Source: UBA5009 sp038043185 (GTDB taxonomy: Bacteria; Bdellovibrionota; Bdellovibrionia; Bdellovibrionales; Bdellovibrionaceae). Taken from it: 64,000 bases of DNA. A program made the translations under genes and the position numbers. The stretch spans positions 1 to 64,000 of the forward strand of contig JBBTCO010000055.1 of the NCBI GenBank assembly GCA_038043185.1. Direction: 5' to 3'. This document shows, piece by piece, positions 1 through 7,991 of the stretch. The notes beneath the pieces were generated by a model. That model did no database searches, was not told the origin of the DNA, and saw only the letters and a list, made by a program, of their open reading frames with translations. Within the stretch, counting starts at the first letter, position 1. Each line of letters begins with the position of its first letter.

Positions 1-303
1 GGCGGCATCAGCGCCCCAACTTCTGGCTTTCTTCGTAGCCTCAAGTGTCTCGGCGGTGTTGTTGGTGCCGGTGCCAACGATAAGTGGAACTTGACCCGAA
101 ACATAGCTTTGCACAAACTGAAAAACTTTTTGTTTTTCTGAAGGAGTCAGCGTGGGGCTTTCTCCTGTTGTCCCGTGGACGACAAATCCTTGGATTCCCT
201 GATCAAGTTGCCAACGCAAAAGCTTCCCTAAAGATTCAAGATCAATTTGATTCTCTTTAAAAGGAGTAACCAAAGCTGTAAAAACTCCGTGGAACGGGGA
301 CAC
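1..303 (-). CDS. dapA: 4-hydroxy-tetrahydrodipicolinate synthase, 3' part cut by window edge
   Basis: Only the first 101 codons are in the window. The enzyme condenses pyruvate with aspartate semialdehyde in the lysine/diaminopimelate pathway in the cytoplasm. The N-terminus reads as the start of the TIM barrel (GVFTALVTPF), and the family active-site loop GTTGES is at residues 44-49. The start is GTG at 303-301, and its G is the last base of the dapF stop codon (TAGTG), so dapF and dapA are translationally coupled. Identity is firm for the visible part; the Schiff-base lysine lies outside the window. Confidence 0.93.
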   Translation of the reverse strand, partial: MSPFHGVFTALVTPFKENQIDLESLGKLLRWQLDQGIQGFVVHGTTGESPTLTPSEKQKVFQFVQSYVSGQVPLIVGTGTNNTAETLEATKKARSWGADAA

Positions 304-1121
304 TAAAAATCTCCTTCGTAGATAAATTCTTTAATTTTTTCGCTGGGGCCTTTTAATAAAGGTTTTTCTGCATTAGAAAAATCAACAATCAATTTTCCAC
401 CAGGCATATGAATTTCGTGTAAACCCTCGGGGGTTTTTTTTTCAAAATACAGCGCAGCTGCGACGGCCCCCGTACCACAAGACAAAGTGAAATTTTCGAC
501 GCCTCTTTCAAAGGTCACAGCTTTTTTTTTATTATTACGGCTTTGGACGATAGTGACATTGGCTCCCGCTGGCGCTAGGCGCGGATGTTCACGAAATGCC
601 TTGGCCCAAGCTAAGGTTTGAGCTTCATTGGCTTTACTTAAGAATGCTTCGTTTTTCTCTATGACCAAGTGAGGCACGCCCACGTCGACATACATGAATT
701 TTTCGGCAGAAGTTGCGGTGGAGAGTTGCATTTCGTTTTCGATAATTTTAGCCGAAGGCATTTCCACTACGAATTGGTTATCTTCATTTTTTTCACAAGA
801 GATTATTCCAGAGCGTGTTTTAAAAATAATCTTCTTTTTTACAAATTTAAGCTCTTCATAGCAATACTGTCCTGCGCACCGTGCCGCATTTCCGCACATT
901 TCGGCGCTAGAACCATCGGCATTATAGAAATCCCAAACATAATCCACTTCACCAGTTTTATCTTTTTTGAGATACAAAACACCATCGGCGCCAGGGCCAC
1001 TGTTCGGGTCACAAAGTTGATGCGCGAGTTTTGTTTTAGAAAGTTTCGCCGTGTCAGTCTCTAAAGTTAAAATAATTGTATTGCCAGCGCCCGAATACTT
1101 AACGCCGTTAAGTTTATTCAT
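303..1121 (-). CDS. dapF: diaminopimelate epimerase
   Basis: Interconverts LL- and meso-diaminopimelate, giving the meso form used for peptidoglycan and lysine. At 272 residues it has normal family length. Both catalytic cysteines are visible: Cys76 in EMCGNAARC and Cys215 in LSCGTGAVAAAL, one in each half of the pseudo-symmetric fold. The ATG overlaps the stop of the upstream LptM-like gene (ATGA) and its stop overlaps the dapA start, so lptM-like, dapF and dapA form one transcription unit. Downstream of ftsK and a TPR gene, it belongs to a wall-growth neighbourhood. Confidence 0.96.
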   Translation of the reverse strand: MNKLNGVKYSGAGNTIILTLETDTAKLSKTKLAHQLCDPNSGPGADGVLYLKKDKTGEVDYVWDFYNADGSSAEMCGNAARCAGQYCYEELKFVKKKIIFKTRSGIISCEKNEDNQFVVEMPSAKIIENEMQLSTATSAEKFMYVDVGVPHLVIEKNEAFLSKANEAQTLAWAKAFREHPRLAPAGANVTIVQSRNNKKKAVTFERGVENFTLSCGTGAVAAALYFEKKTPEGLHEIHMPGGKLIVDFSNAEKPLLKGPSEKIKEFIYEGDF

Positions 1122-1324
1122 TGCACAATTTCCTTGTCTTTCGCGCGAATTATTTTCTTTTTCTCTTTTTCTTCACGTTTCAGTTTTTGTAATTGAGGCA
1201 GTCTTTCGCCCTTACTCATGCTTGGAATTTCCATCGGAGGCATTGGCTTCCCTTTAACTCCACAACCCACTTGAGTTAAAATAAAAAGCCAAAGACCGAG
1301 GCAGATAAATTTATTTTTTAGCAC
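1118..1324 (-). CDS. small LptM/YifL-like lipoprotein
   Basis: 68 residues. The start chosen is GTG at 1324, inside the 3' end of the TPR gene; this gives a short n-region (MLKNKF) and a hydrophobic core before Cys21, whereas the longest reading frame would add 26 residues lying wholly within the TPR gene. After the cysteine comes GVKGKPMPP, resembling the CGxKGPLYxP start of mature LptM (YifL), which in Escherichia coli assists LptD oxidative maturation. E. coli lptM also sits directly upstream of dapF, which supports the match. Position -3 of the lipobox is Gln18, not Leu, which is atypical. The rest is a charged Lys/Glu-rich tail, longer than E. coli LptM. The LptM assignment is inference. 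Confidence 0.6.
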   Translation of the reverse strand: MLKNKFICLGLWLFILTQVGCGVKGKPMPPMEIPSMSKGERLPQLQKLKREEKEKKKIIRAKDKEIVQ

Positions 1325-2141
1325 TTTCGGTTTCCATCTCGGCTTGTTTGTTGCAAAAATACGGATCTTTTTCATAAACTCTAAACACCCGAGCGCTGAC
1401 ATTATTGCAGCGCAAATTATATTTTTCTCTTAAAGCCGAATCTTCATTTCCTTCAATTTTGTTCAACTTCCACTGCCAATAAAGCAACTGAGGGTTTTTT
1501 GGATCTACTTTTTGTAAATGAGCGAATTTTTCTTTTGATTTGAGTCTGTCTTTTTCAAAGAGACTCCTCTGCAGTTCTAAGATTTGCCAATCAAGATTTT
1601 CATTTTGTTTTTTTAAATCGATGTTGGCGCGAATCGCAAAGTATTGGTCAATGGCCTTCAGACACAACTGAATTTGTCCCATCGCCAACAAAATTTGGTC
1701 ATCATATTTATTTTTGTTATACGTTTTTAAGACCTGGTCTTGAGCCCCTAAACAGTCTCCTTTTAAGATCATCAATCGTGCACTTTCCGTTAATATTTGC
1801 ACGTTATCAGGCTCAATTCTTAAGGCTTCATTTATTTTTTGCGTGGCCTGAGAAATATCTTTTCGTTTAAAGGACAAGGAAGTTTCAAAAAGCTGCTGAG
1901 CCTTGTCGCTGATAAACAACGAACCAATTTCTTCGATTTTTTTCTTTAACTCATTAAAAGCAACTTTGTTTTTTTGATCTCGCTGAATGCCATTAAGCAA
2001 AACATTGATCGCTTGCTGTCGGTCTTTCTGTAAAGTGAGATTCTGCGCCTTTTCTATTAAATCTTTGTAGGACTCGACTTCTGGTGCAGAAAAGTTGATC
2101 TGAGAAAACAAAAATACGAAGAAAAAAATAAATGTTTTCAT
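1311..2141 (-). CDS. exported TPR-repeat protein
   Basis: 276 residues with an N-terminal signal sequence (MKTFIFFFVFLFSQINFS, likely cut near residue 18) followed by helical repeats with TPR spacing. One clear repeat is ISQATQKINEALRIEPDNVQ around residue 100, followed by a second tract of alternating helices. It is therefore probably a periplasmic scaffold. It lies 45 bases downstream of ftsK, overlaps the LptM-like gene by 14 bases, and is co-directional with dapF-dapA, so a role at the cell envelope is plausible. No catalytic motif is seen and the exact function is unknown. Confidence 0.75.
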   Translation of the reverse strand: MKTFIFFFVFLFSQINFSAPEVESYKDLIEKAQNLTLQKDRQQAINVLLNGIQRDQKNKVAFNELKKKIEEIGSLFISDKAQQLFETSLSFKRKDISQATQKINEALRIEPDNVQILTESARLMILKGDCLGAQDQVLKTYNKNKYDDQILLAMGQIQLCLKAIDQYFAIRANIDLKKQNENLDWQILELQRSLFEKDRLKSKEKFAHLQKVDPKNPQLLYWQWKLNKIEGNEDSALREKYNLRCNNVSARVFRVYEKDPYFCNKQAEMETESAKK

Positions 2142-2186
2142 AGCTCGTTAGTTTTCTCTCGGAAGCTCAGTCTCAGTCAAGACCGC

Positions 2187-4529
2187 TTAGGTTTCCTTAA
2201 AAGAATTCACCAGAACTTGACGCGCCTTGCTTCCATTTGCAGGGCCCACGACGCCTTCTTTTTCCATAATTTCAATTATACGTGCCGCTCGAGGATATCC
2301 CAGCCGAAATCGTCTTTGTAATAAAGAGGCGCTAACTTCCTTTTGTTCGGAAGCCCAAGATAAAATTTGATCGTACATTTCATCGTATTGGTTCTCTTCA
2401 AACAGTGAAGATCCATCGCTACTTTCACCAGTCGGGTCACCGCCGGTGAAGCCCTCAAGAACTTTCATCGCTAAAGGATCGTATTCGGGCGCAGATTGTT
2501 CCGCCCAGAATGAAGCCACGTTGTTAATTTCTTTTTCACTCAAAAATGGACCATGATGGCGCATGGGTTTTGAAATTCCCGGGGCTAAGAAAAGCATGTC
2601 TCCATTGGGAAGAAGCCGTTCCGCTCCGCCCTCATCCAAAATAATTCTTGAATCCATTTTGCTGGCAACTTTAAGTCCAATGCGACCCGGAATATTTGTT
2701 TTAATCAAACCTGTAACAACTTCTTTGCGTGGCGATTGCATGGCCAAAATTAAATGAAGGCCACAGGCCCGAGCCATTTGCGCCAAACGAACAACGCCTT
2801 GCTCAACATTTTGTTTGTCGACAGCCATCAGATCACCAAATTCTTCGACCACAATCACGATATAGGGCTGAACCGTATAATAGTATTGCTCGAGCTTCAT
2901 CACGCCTTGAGCTTCATAGCTTGAATTGATTTTTTCATGCTCTGCAATTTGTTCGGTTGTCAGCGCACCGACCATTTCATTAAAGCTTTCCAGTCCGCGG
3001 GCGCCAAATTTACTCATCGATTTATAACGCTTTTCCATTTCGCGAATAGCCCACTTCAGGGCCGACACCGCTTTTTTTGGCTCAGTCACTGGAGGCATAA
3101 TCAAATGCGGAATGTCTCCAAAAGCTGCTAAATCAACTTGTTTTGGATCAATCAAAATCAGTCGCAGTGTTTTCGGAGAATGTCGAAAAAGCAGCCCCGT
3201 GATAATTGAGGTGATCAGCACAGATTTTCCAGAACCTGTGGTGCCCGCCACCAGCAAATGGGGCATTTTACGAAGGTCGACAATTTTTGGGTCGCCATTC
3301 ACTTGCCGGCCCAAAGCGATTGGCAACTTGTAGTCGTCGTTCCAAAAAAGATCCTCGGCTAATAAATCTTTGTAATAAACAGTTTCTCGCTTAGCATTGG
3401 ACGTTTCAAAACCAACAACATCACGCCCCGGAATCGGCGCAATCACCCGCAAAGATTCACTGCTCAAAGCTAAAGATAAATCATCCTGCAGTTCTGTTAT
3501 TTTACTCAATTTAACATCAGCGTTAGGTTTAAATTCAAACATCGTAACAAGCGGGCCTGGTTTTGCGTCGACAATTTGTCCTTCAATATTAAAATGTTTT
3601 AGCTTGTCGACCAATACTTCCGCTTTTCTTTTGATTTCTCGTTCGTCAATTCGCACTCGTCCGGCTGGTGGATCTTCTAAAAGAGAAATCTTTGGCATTT
3701 CCCAGTTTTCAATTCGACGAGGAGGTTTTGCCTTCAGTACGACCTTGCGTTTACTAACAGGACCGCTTTCAACATCATCAAGCGCTCCTTTATCTACTTT
3801 TTCCTCGGCTTTTTCCGATTGAAAACTCTTCAATGAGAGTTGAAATCTCGGCGCTGGGGTTTCGTTATTCTGCTTTTTATCCTCATTAACTACAGAGCTT
3901 GCAGCCAGACTCTTTTTGCCAAAGGCGTCTTGTTTCCTATCCCGAGACTGGATTTTGAGTTTTTTTATTAAACTGATTTTTAGGAGCGACGTCCACAGAG
4001 CCCGCGGCACCGCTGCTAATTCACGCAGGGTTTTTTCAGAGTAAAAAACTACCAAAACCAATGTGACCGACCACAACAATACCTGTAAACCAATCGAGTT
4101 GAAGGTTTTTAACAACACCTTAGAAAAACTAAGGCCAATCAATCCGCCCAAATAAATTTGTTCTGAAAATATTTTAGTCGTCGGCCAATAAAGGCTCAAT
4201 AAACAAGATAAATTAATAGTTAAAAGGGCGGCCCACAAATATCTTGTTTTTTTAAGGCTGATATCTTCGCCCCAGAAACAGGCCCAAGACAGTCTTAAAA
4301 AACTGAGTGGCAAAATCCAACTTCCAATACCTAAAAACTGGTAAAGCGCATCGGCCAAAAAAGATCCAACGGGACCACAGGCATTAAAAACGGTCAAACC
4401 TCTGCCAATCGAATTGATTGAGGGATCTTTAGGGTTAAAGCTAAATAAAGCTAGCCCCACAAAGATCACAAGAAACAACCAACCTATAGCCGCTAAGTCT
4501 TGGCGAAATTTTTTAAAAAAAACGTTCAT
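2187..4529 (-). CDS. ftsK: DNA translocase FtsK/SpoIIIE
   Basis: 780 residues. Four membrane segments lie in roughly residues 14-165, then a short charged linker (about 180-270), then the RecA-like motor with Walker A GTTGSGKS at about 428 and a Walker B region ending VVVEEFGDLM. The C-terminal gamma winged helix (about 715-775, RRFRLGYPRAARIIEIM) is the part that reads KOPS-type polar sequences and contacts XerD. It pumps chromosome termini through the closing septum and activates dimer resolution. The linker is far shorter than that of E. coli FtsK and closer to SpoIIIE/SftA size. The gene is divergent from queE, with about 90 bases between the starts. Confidence 0.97.
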   Translation of the reverse strand: MNVFFKKFRQDLAAIGWLFLVIFVGLALFSFNPKDPSINSIGRGLTVFNACGPVGSFLADALYQFLGIGSWILPLSFLRLSWACFWGEDISLKKTRYLWAALLTINLSCLLSLYWPTTKIFSEQIYLGGLIGLSFSKVLLKTFNSIGLQVLLWSVTLVLVVFYSEKTLRELAAVPRALWTSLLKISLIKKLKIQSRDRKQDAFGKKSLAASSVVNEDKKQNNETPAPRFQLSLKSFQSEKAEEKVDKGALDDVESGPVSKRKVVLKAKPPRRIENWEMPKISLLEDPPAGRVRIDEREIKRKAEVLVDKLKHFNIEGQIVDAKPGPLVTMFEFKPNADVKLSKITELQDDLSLALSSESLRVIAPIPGRDVVGFETSNAKRETVYYKDLLAEDLFWNDDYKLPIALGRQVNGDPKIVDLRKMPHLLVAGTTGSGKSVLITSIITGLLFRHSPKTLRLILIDPKQVDLAAFGDIPHLIMPPVTEPKKAVSALKWAIREMEKRYKSMSKFGARGLESFNEMVGALTTEQIAEHEKINSSYEAQGVMKLEQYYYTVQPYIVIVVEEFGDLMAVDKQNVEQGVVRLAQMARACGLHLILAMQSPRKEVVTGLIKTNIPGRIGLKVASKMDSRIILDEGGAERLLPNGDMLFLAPGISKPMRHHGPFLSEKEINNVASFWAEQSAPEYDPLAMKVLEGFTGGDPTGESSDGSSLFEENQYDEMYDQILSWASEQKEVSASLLQRRFRLGYPRAARIIEIMEKEGVVGPANGSKARQVLVNSFKET

Positions 4530-4619
4530 TTAGAAAATTTACTCTTTCTTTGCGCCCTTGGAAAGAGATGCTTCCCCGCCTTGACTTTAGCTGGGGGTGG
4601 CGGCAAGACAAAAGACCTA

Positions 4620-5297
4620 ATGATGACTGAAAAAATGACCCAGCAGAGCGCCAATGACTTGATCAAAATCAACGAGATTTTTTACAGCATTCAAGGCGAG
4701 TCAACTTATGCTGGATATCCGACTGTCTTTGTAAGAACCACCGCTTGTAATTTGCGCTGCACTTATTGTGATACAAAATATTCTTATTTCGAAGGCGAGA
4801 ATCAAAGCCAAGAGCAAATCCTTAATCAAATTAAGTCTTTTGATGCTTCTTATGTCTGCATCACTGGCGGGGAACCTCTTTTACAAAAACCCGTACTTCC
4901 CCTGATGACCCAGCTTTGTGATCTTGGTTTCGTAGTGTCTCTGGAAACCAGTGGTTCAAAAAGCCTTGCCGAAGTTGATTCTCGAGTTAAAATTATTTTG
5001 GATGTGAAAACTCCCGATAGCGGCGCTGCCGAAAGTTTCCTTTTAGAAAATTTAAATTTCCTTCCGCCTCAGACCGAAATCAAATTTGTTATTTGTTCAG
5101 AAAAAGACTTCGACTGGTCAGAAAATTTTTGTCGTCAACATGATTTATTAAAAAAATTTACTATTTTATACAGTCCATCATACGGCCAAATAAGCGAACG
5201 CTGGTTGGCAGAAAATATTTTGAAAAAAAAATCAACTGCAAGGTTGCAATTGCAGCTGCATAAGTATATTTGGTCTGCAGAAACACGTGGTGTGTGA
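4620..5297 (+). CDS. queE: 7-carboxy-7-deazaguanine synthase (radical SAM)
   Basis: Converts 6-carboxytetrahydropterin to 7-carboxy-7-deazaguanine on the way to queuosine. The cluster motif CNLRCTYC (CX3CX2C) follows the substrate loop IQGESTYAGYPTVF; a GGEP motif (ITGGEPLL) binds SAM, and the C-terminus LQLHKYIWSAETRGV is typical of QueE. Length from the start at 4620 is 225 residues, the usual size. ATG codons at 4620, 4623 and 4635 are all possible; I see no clear Shine-Dalgarno to choose between them. Starts further upstream would run antisense into ftsK. No other queuosine genes are nearby. Confidence 0.93.
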   Translation: MMTEKMTQQSANDLIKINEIFYSIQGESTYAGYPTVFVRTTACNLRCTYCDTKYSYFEGENQSQEQILNQIKSFDASYVCITGGEPLLQKPVLPLMTQLCDLGFVVSLETSGSKSLAEVDSRVKIILDVKTPDSGAAESFLLENLNFLPPQTEIKFVICSEKDFDWSENFCRQHDLLKKFTILYSPSYGQISERWLAENILKKKSTARLQLQLHKYIWSAETRGV

Positions 5298-5304
5298 TCA
5301 TCTA

Positions 5305-5333
5305 CTCACAGAACTAGAAAATGGTTTTGTGAG
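5305..5333 (+). terminator. 10-bp hairpin after queE
   Basis: CTCACAGAAC (5305-5314) pairs with GTTTTGTGAG (5324-5333), ten pairs including one G-U, around a nine-base loop. It starts 7 bases after the queE stop. The next bases are A-rich, with a T-run only 20 bases later, so it is not a textbook intrinsic terminator. It could stabilise the queE 3' end or attenuate read-through into fis. Confidence 0.4.
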
Positions 5334-5374
5334 AAATAAAAAAATTAACTTTTTTGCAACAACCTAGGAGTTCC

Positions 5375-5674
5375 ATGACGCCCAACCTGAACAGCTCTGA
5401 TCATCTGTTTGTCGCCAACTTACAATCTGTCAGCCTTGAAAAGCTCGTGAAAAGCAAGCTTGAGGTGCTCTTCCAACAGCAAAAAGAAGCGCAAGTGGAA
5501 CTCAATGGTTTGTACAATGTTGTGATTGAACAAGTTGAAAAACCGCTTCTTGAGCTGGCCCTAAGAGCTTATAACGGCAATCAAGTGAAAACCGCGCTAA
5601 TGTTGGGGATTAATCGCAATACGCTGAAAAAAAAGATCGACAATTATAAGATTCGGGTTAAAAAAAATAACTAG
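5375..5674 (+). CDS. fis: Fis-type nucleoid-associated DNA-binding protein
   Basis: 99 residues, the same size as E. coli Fis (98). The second half aligns by eye with Fis along its length: LYNVVIEQVEKPLLELALR, then GNQVKTALMLGINRNTLKKK, the helix-turn-helix (about residues 70-92). The N-terminal part can form the beta-hairpin/dimer helix. Start ATG 5375 is preceded by TAGGAG at 5365-5370. The alternative is a small C-terminal-domain-only relative of NtrC-type activators, whose output domain is homologous, but the length and the EVEKPLL segment favour Fis. It probably bends DNA and regulates growth-phase promoters. It stands alone between queE and dnaB. Confidence 0.85.
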   Translation: MTPNLNSSDHLFVANLQSVSLEKLVKSKLEVLFQQQKEAQVELNGLYNVVIEQVEKPLLELALRAYNGNQVKTALMLGINRNTLKKKIDNYKIRVKKNN

Positions 5675-5760
5675 ATAAAGCTTCTTCCTGACTTTCATCA
5701 GTGGGCACTCCTTGATTTTCTTTTTTGAATGCGCTCACAAAATTCGTATTGAGGGGGAAT

Positions 5761-7161
5761 ATGGGGACACGAGTACCGCCACAAAATCTTGAGGCCGAAC
5801 AGTCTATACTTGGCGGCCTCATGCTTGAAAAAGAGGCCTTTGATCAAGTTGCTGACGTTCTTGAGCCTGACGATTTTTATAGCCCCGCAAATCAGAAAAT
5901 CTATCAAGTTATTCGTGATCTTCACGCTAAAAATAAGCCTATTGATCTTGTCACTGCTACAGATCTTCTTCAGTCCCGGCAAGAATTTGATGCCATTGGT
6001 GGGTACGTTTACCTCGCCAGCCTACTTGAAAAAACAATCTCTGCCGCCCACATTGCAACTTATGCACAAATCGTAAAGGATAAATCTTTACTGCGGCGTT
6101 TGATTCACACAAGCACTGAAATCATCGAAAAAGCTTACACCAGTGACCAGGATGTTGAAATTCTTCTGGATCGCGCTGAAGCCGATATTTTTAAGGTCAG
6201 TGAAAAAAAATCCAACCAGGGCCTTACTGGCTCGATGGAAATTGTTAAAGACAGTATTAAAAAAATTGAAGTTCTCTATCAAAGACAAGAAGACATTACC
6301 GGTCTTGCTACCGGTTTCGCTGAACTCGACAAGATGACGGCCGGTTTGCACGGCGGGGAATTGCTGATTGTAGCCGCTCGTCCTTCGATGGGAAAAACCG
6401 CCTTCGGATTGAACTTGGCAAGCTACGCAGCCCTTCGCCAAAAAAAATCTGTGGCCTTCTTTTCCCTCGAGATGAGCAAAGAGTCCGTTATGATGCGTTT
6501 GTTAGCTGCTGAAGCCAAAGTTGGCCTGTCCGAAGTTCGAACGGGGCGGGTGCAGGATTCCTCTTGGCCCAAGTTGATTGCTGCAGCTTCAGCTTTGAGC
6601 GAAGCTCCCATGTACATTGACGACACGTCTGCCATCAGTCCATTCGAGATTCGAGCCCGCTGTCGGCGTTTGAAGGCGCAGCAAAACTTAGATATGATTA
6701 TGATCGACTACCTTCAGTTGATGGATTTGAAACAAAAAGTCGAAAGTCGCGAACGAGCGGTTTCTGAGATTTCAAAAAATTTAAAAATGATTGCTAAAGA
6801 ACTGAATGTCCCGGTTGTTGCCATGGCACAGTTAAATCGGGGTGTCGAGGGTCGATCCGACCGCCGGCCTATGCTTTCAGATCTTCGGGAATCCGGATCT
6901 ATCGAACAAGATGCTGATGTTATCATGCTGCTTTATCGTGATGATTATTACGATAAGGATGATCCTGAAAAACAAGGCCACGCTGAAATCATTATTGGAA
7001 AACAACGGAATGGTCCAACTGGCACAGTTAAATTGCGATTCGATGCTAAGTATAACAAATTTCGCGATGCTGACTCCCACGTCGTAAGTCCTTTGCCGCC
7101 ACCCCAGGCTCCGCCTCATCCTGGAAAGCCAAGGAATTTTGCGCCCAGTGGAAACGCCTAA
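5761..7161 (+). CDS. dnaB: replicative DNA helicase DnaB
   Basis: 466 residues. N-terminal helical domain starts at PPQNLEAEQSILGG; the RecA-like ATPase has Walker A RPSMGKT (about residue 210), Walker B MIMIDYLQLM and the arginine-finger region IEQDADVIMLLYR. It unwinds DNA ahead of the fork as a hexamer loaded at oriC. Start ATG 5761 has GAGGGGG 3 bases upstream; a longer frame from 5725 lacks such a site. The C-terminus ends in a proline-rich tail. No intein. rplI-dnaB neighbourhood is common in bacteria; here the two genes converge, with one small gene between them. Confidence 0.97.
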   Translation: MGTRVPPQNLEAEQSILGGLMLEKEAFDQVADVLEPDDFYSPANQKIYQVIRDLHAKNKPIDLVTATDLLQSRQEFDAIGGYVYLASLLEKTISAAHIATYAQIVKDKSLLRRLIHTSTEIIEKAYTSDQDVEILLDRAEADIFKVSEKKSNQGLTGSMEIVKDSIKKIEVLYQRQEDITGLATGFAELDKMTAGLHGGELLIVAARPSMGKTAFGLNLASYAALRQKKSVAFFSLEMSKESVMMRLLAAEAKVGLSEVRTGRVQDSSWPKLIAAASALSEAPMYIDDTSAISPFEIRARCRRLKAQQNLDMIMIDYLQLMDLKQKVESRERAVSEISKNLKMIAKELNVPVVAMAQLNRGVEGRSDRRPMLSDLRESGSIEQDADVIMLLYRDDYYDKDDPEKQGHAEIIIGKQRNGPTGTVKLRFDAKYNKFRDADSHVVSPLPPPQAPPHPGKPRNFAPSGNA

Positions 7162-7279
7162 AAACTCAAGCCTAGTCTAGAAATCATCGATTTTTTTCTC
7201 TCACCTTGCTCACCGATTAACCTCTTGGTGGAATAACCTTGTCCAAGAAACAGGGGTCCTTGTGAGCATGGAGGCGAGC

Positions 7280-7516
7280 ATGGGAAAAAACTTGGCTCAA
7301 GATTTATCATTAAATTCAGGATTAGATGAAGACTTGTTCAATACCGAGTTTGATAAGTTATTAGAGAAGTATGGGAAGTCGGCTCAGCAAATTACCTTGC
7401 CAGAGCTCAGAGAAATTTTAGCGCAAGAGCTTCAAGATGTTTTATTGGAAATGAAAGACAGCTCTGAAGAATTTTCTGACGAAACTCCTCAGAGCTATAA
7501 ATTTAAATCAAACTAG
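7280..7516 (+). CDS. small acidic protein, function unknown
   Basis: 78 residues and strongly acidic, with predicted amphipathic helices (FNTEFDKLLEKYGK, LPELREILAQELQDVLLEM) and an acidic tail DSSEEFSDETPQS. Start ATG 7280 is chosen because GGAG lies 6 bases upstream; in-frame GTG 7262 and ATG 7268 have no such site. Its TAG stop and the stop of convergent rplI share the palindrome CTAG (7513-7516). No signal peptide or membrane segment. I do not recognise a family. It follows dnaB after a 118-base gap and could have its own promoter. Confidence 0.6.
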   Translation: MGKNLAQDLSLNSGLDEDLFNTEFDKLLEKYGKSAQQITLPELREILAQELQDVLLEMKDSSEEFSDETPQSYKFKSN

Positions 7517-7959
7517 TGAGCCCGTTCAACAGCGATGCTCAGGTGTGCCTCTAGTCCTTCGCCATAACGTACAATGGCTTTGTGCTGTCCTAAAATTTTA
7601 ATTGGCTCTTCCAAATGAATGTCTCTTCTATCAATAGAAAAGCCTTGTTTTTGAAGCTCACGTGAAATTTCAGTCGTGGTGATTGTTCCAAACAATTTAT
7701 CTGTTTCACCAGCGGCAGCTTTAAAACTCAAAGTAATGCCTTTGATTTTATCTAGAATCGCTTGGCGCTCAACAACGGCTTTTTTCTTTTTGGCTTCTGC
7801 CATCCGCTTTAAGTGTTCCCATTCTTTAACTTTGTGTTCAGTCGCTTCCGAAGCTAACTTTCGTGGAAACAAAAAGTTTCTCGCAAAGCCCTCGGAAACA
7901 TTAACCAAATCCCCAACTTTACCCACATCTTTAACATCTTTTTGTAAAATAACTTTCAT
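7513..7959 (-). CDS. rplI: 50S ribosomal protein L9
   Basis: 148 residues, normal length. The N-terminal RNA-binding domain with the family signature GFARNFLFPRKLA (residues 24-36) is followed by the long connecting helix and the C-terminal domain (FGTITTTEISRELQKQG). L9 binds 23S rRNA near the L1 stalk. It is last in the rpsF - membrane protein - rplI group and converges on the dnaB-side small gene. Confidence 0.97.
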   Translation of the reverse strand: MKVILQKDVKDVGKVGDLVNVSEGFARNFLFPRKLASEATEHKVKEWEHLKRMAEAKKKKAVVERQAILDKIKGITLSFKAAAGETDKLFGTITTTEISRELQKQGFSIDRRDIHLEEPIKILGQHKAIVRYGEGLEAHLSIAVERAH

Positions 7960-7991
7960 CTGTTCTCTCCTCGTTAGGAAGTTTCACTCAA

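Noticed and set aside
1325..1402. Longer start for the LptM-like protein
   Set aside because: It would lie wholly inside the TPR gene and bury the signal segment behind 26 polar residues.
4530..4619. preQ1 riboswitch upstream of queE
   Set aside because: I looked for the compact preQ1 hairpin and A-rich tail and did not find a convincing match. Only one queuosine gene is present.
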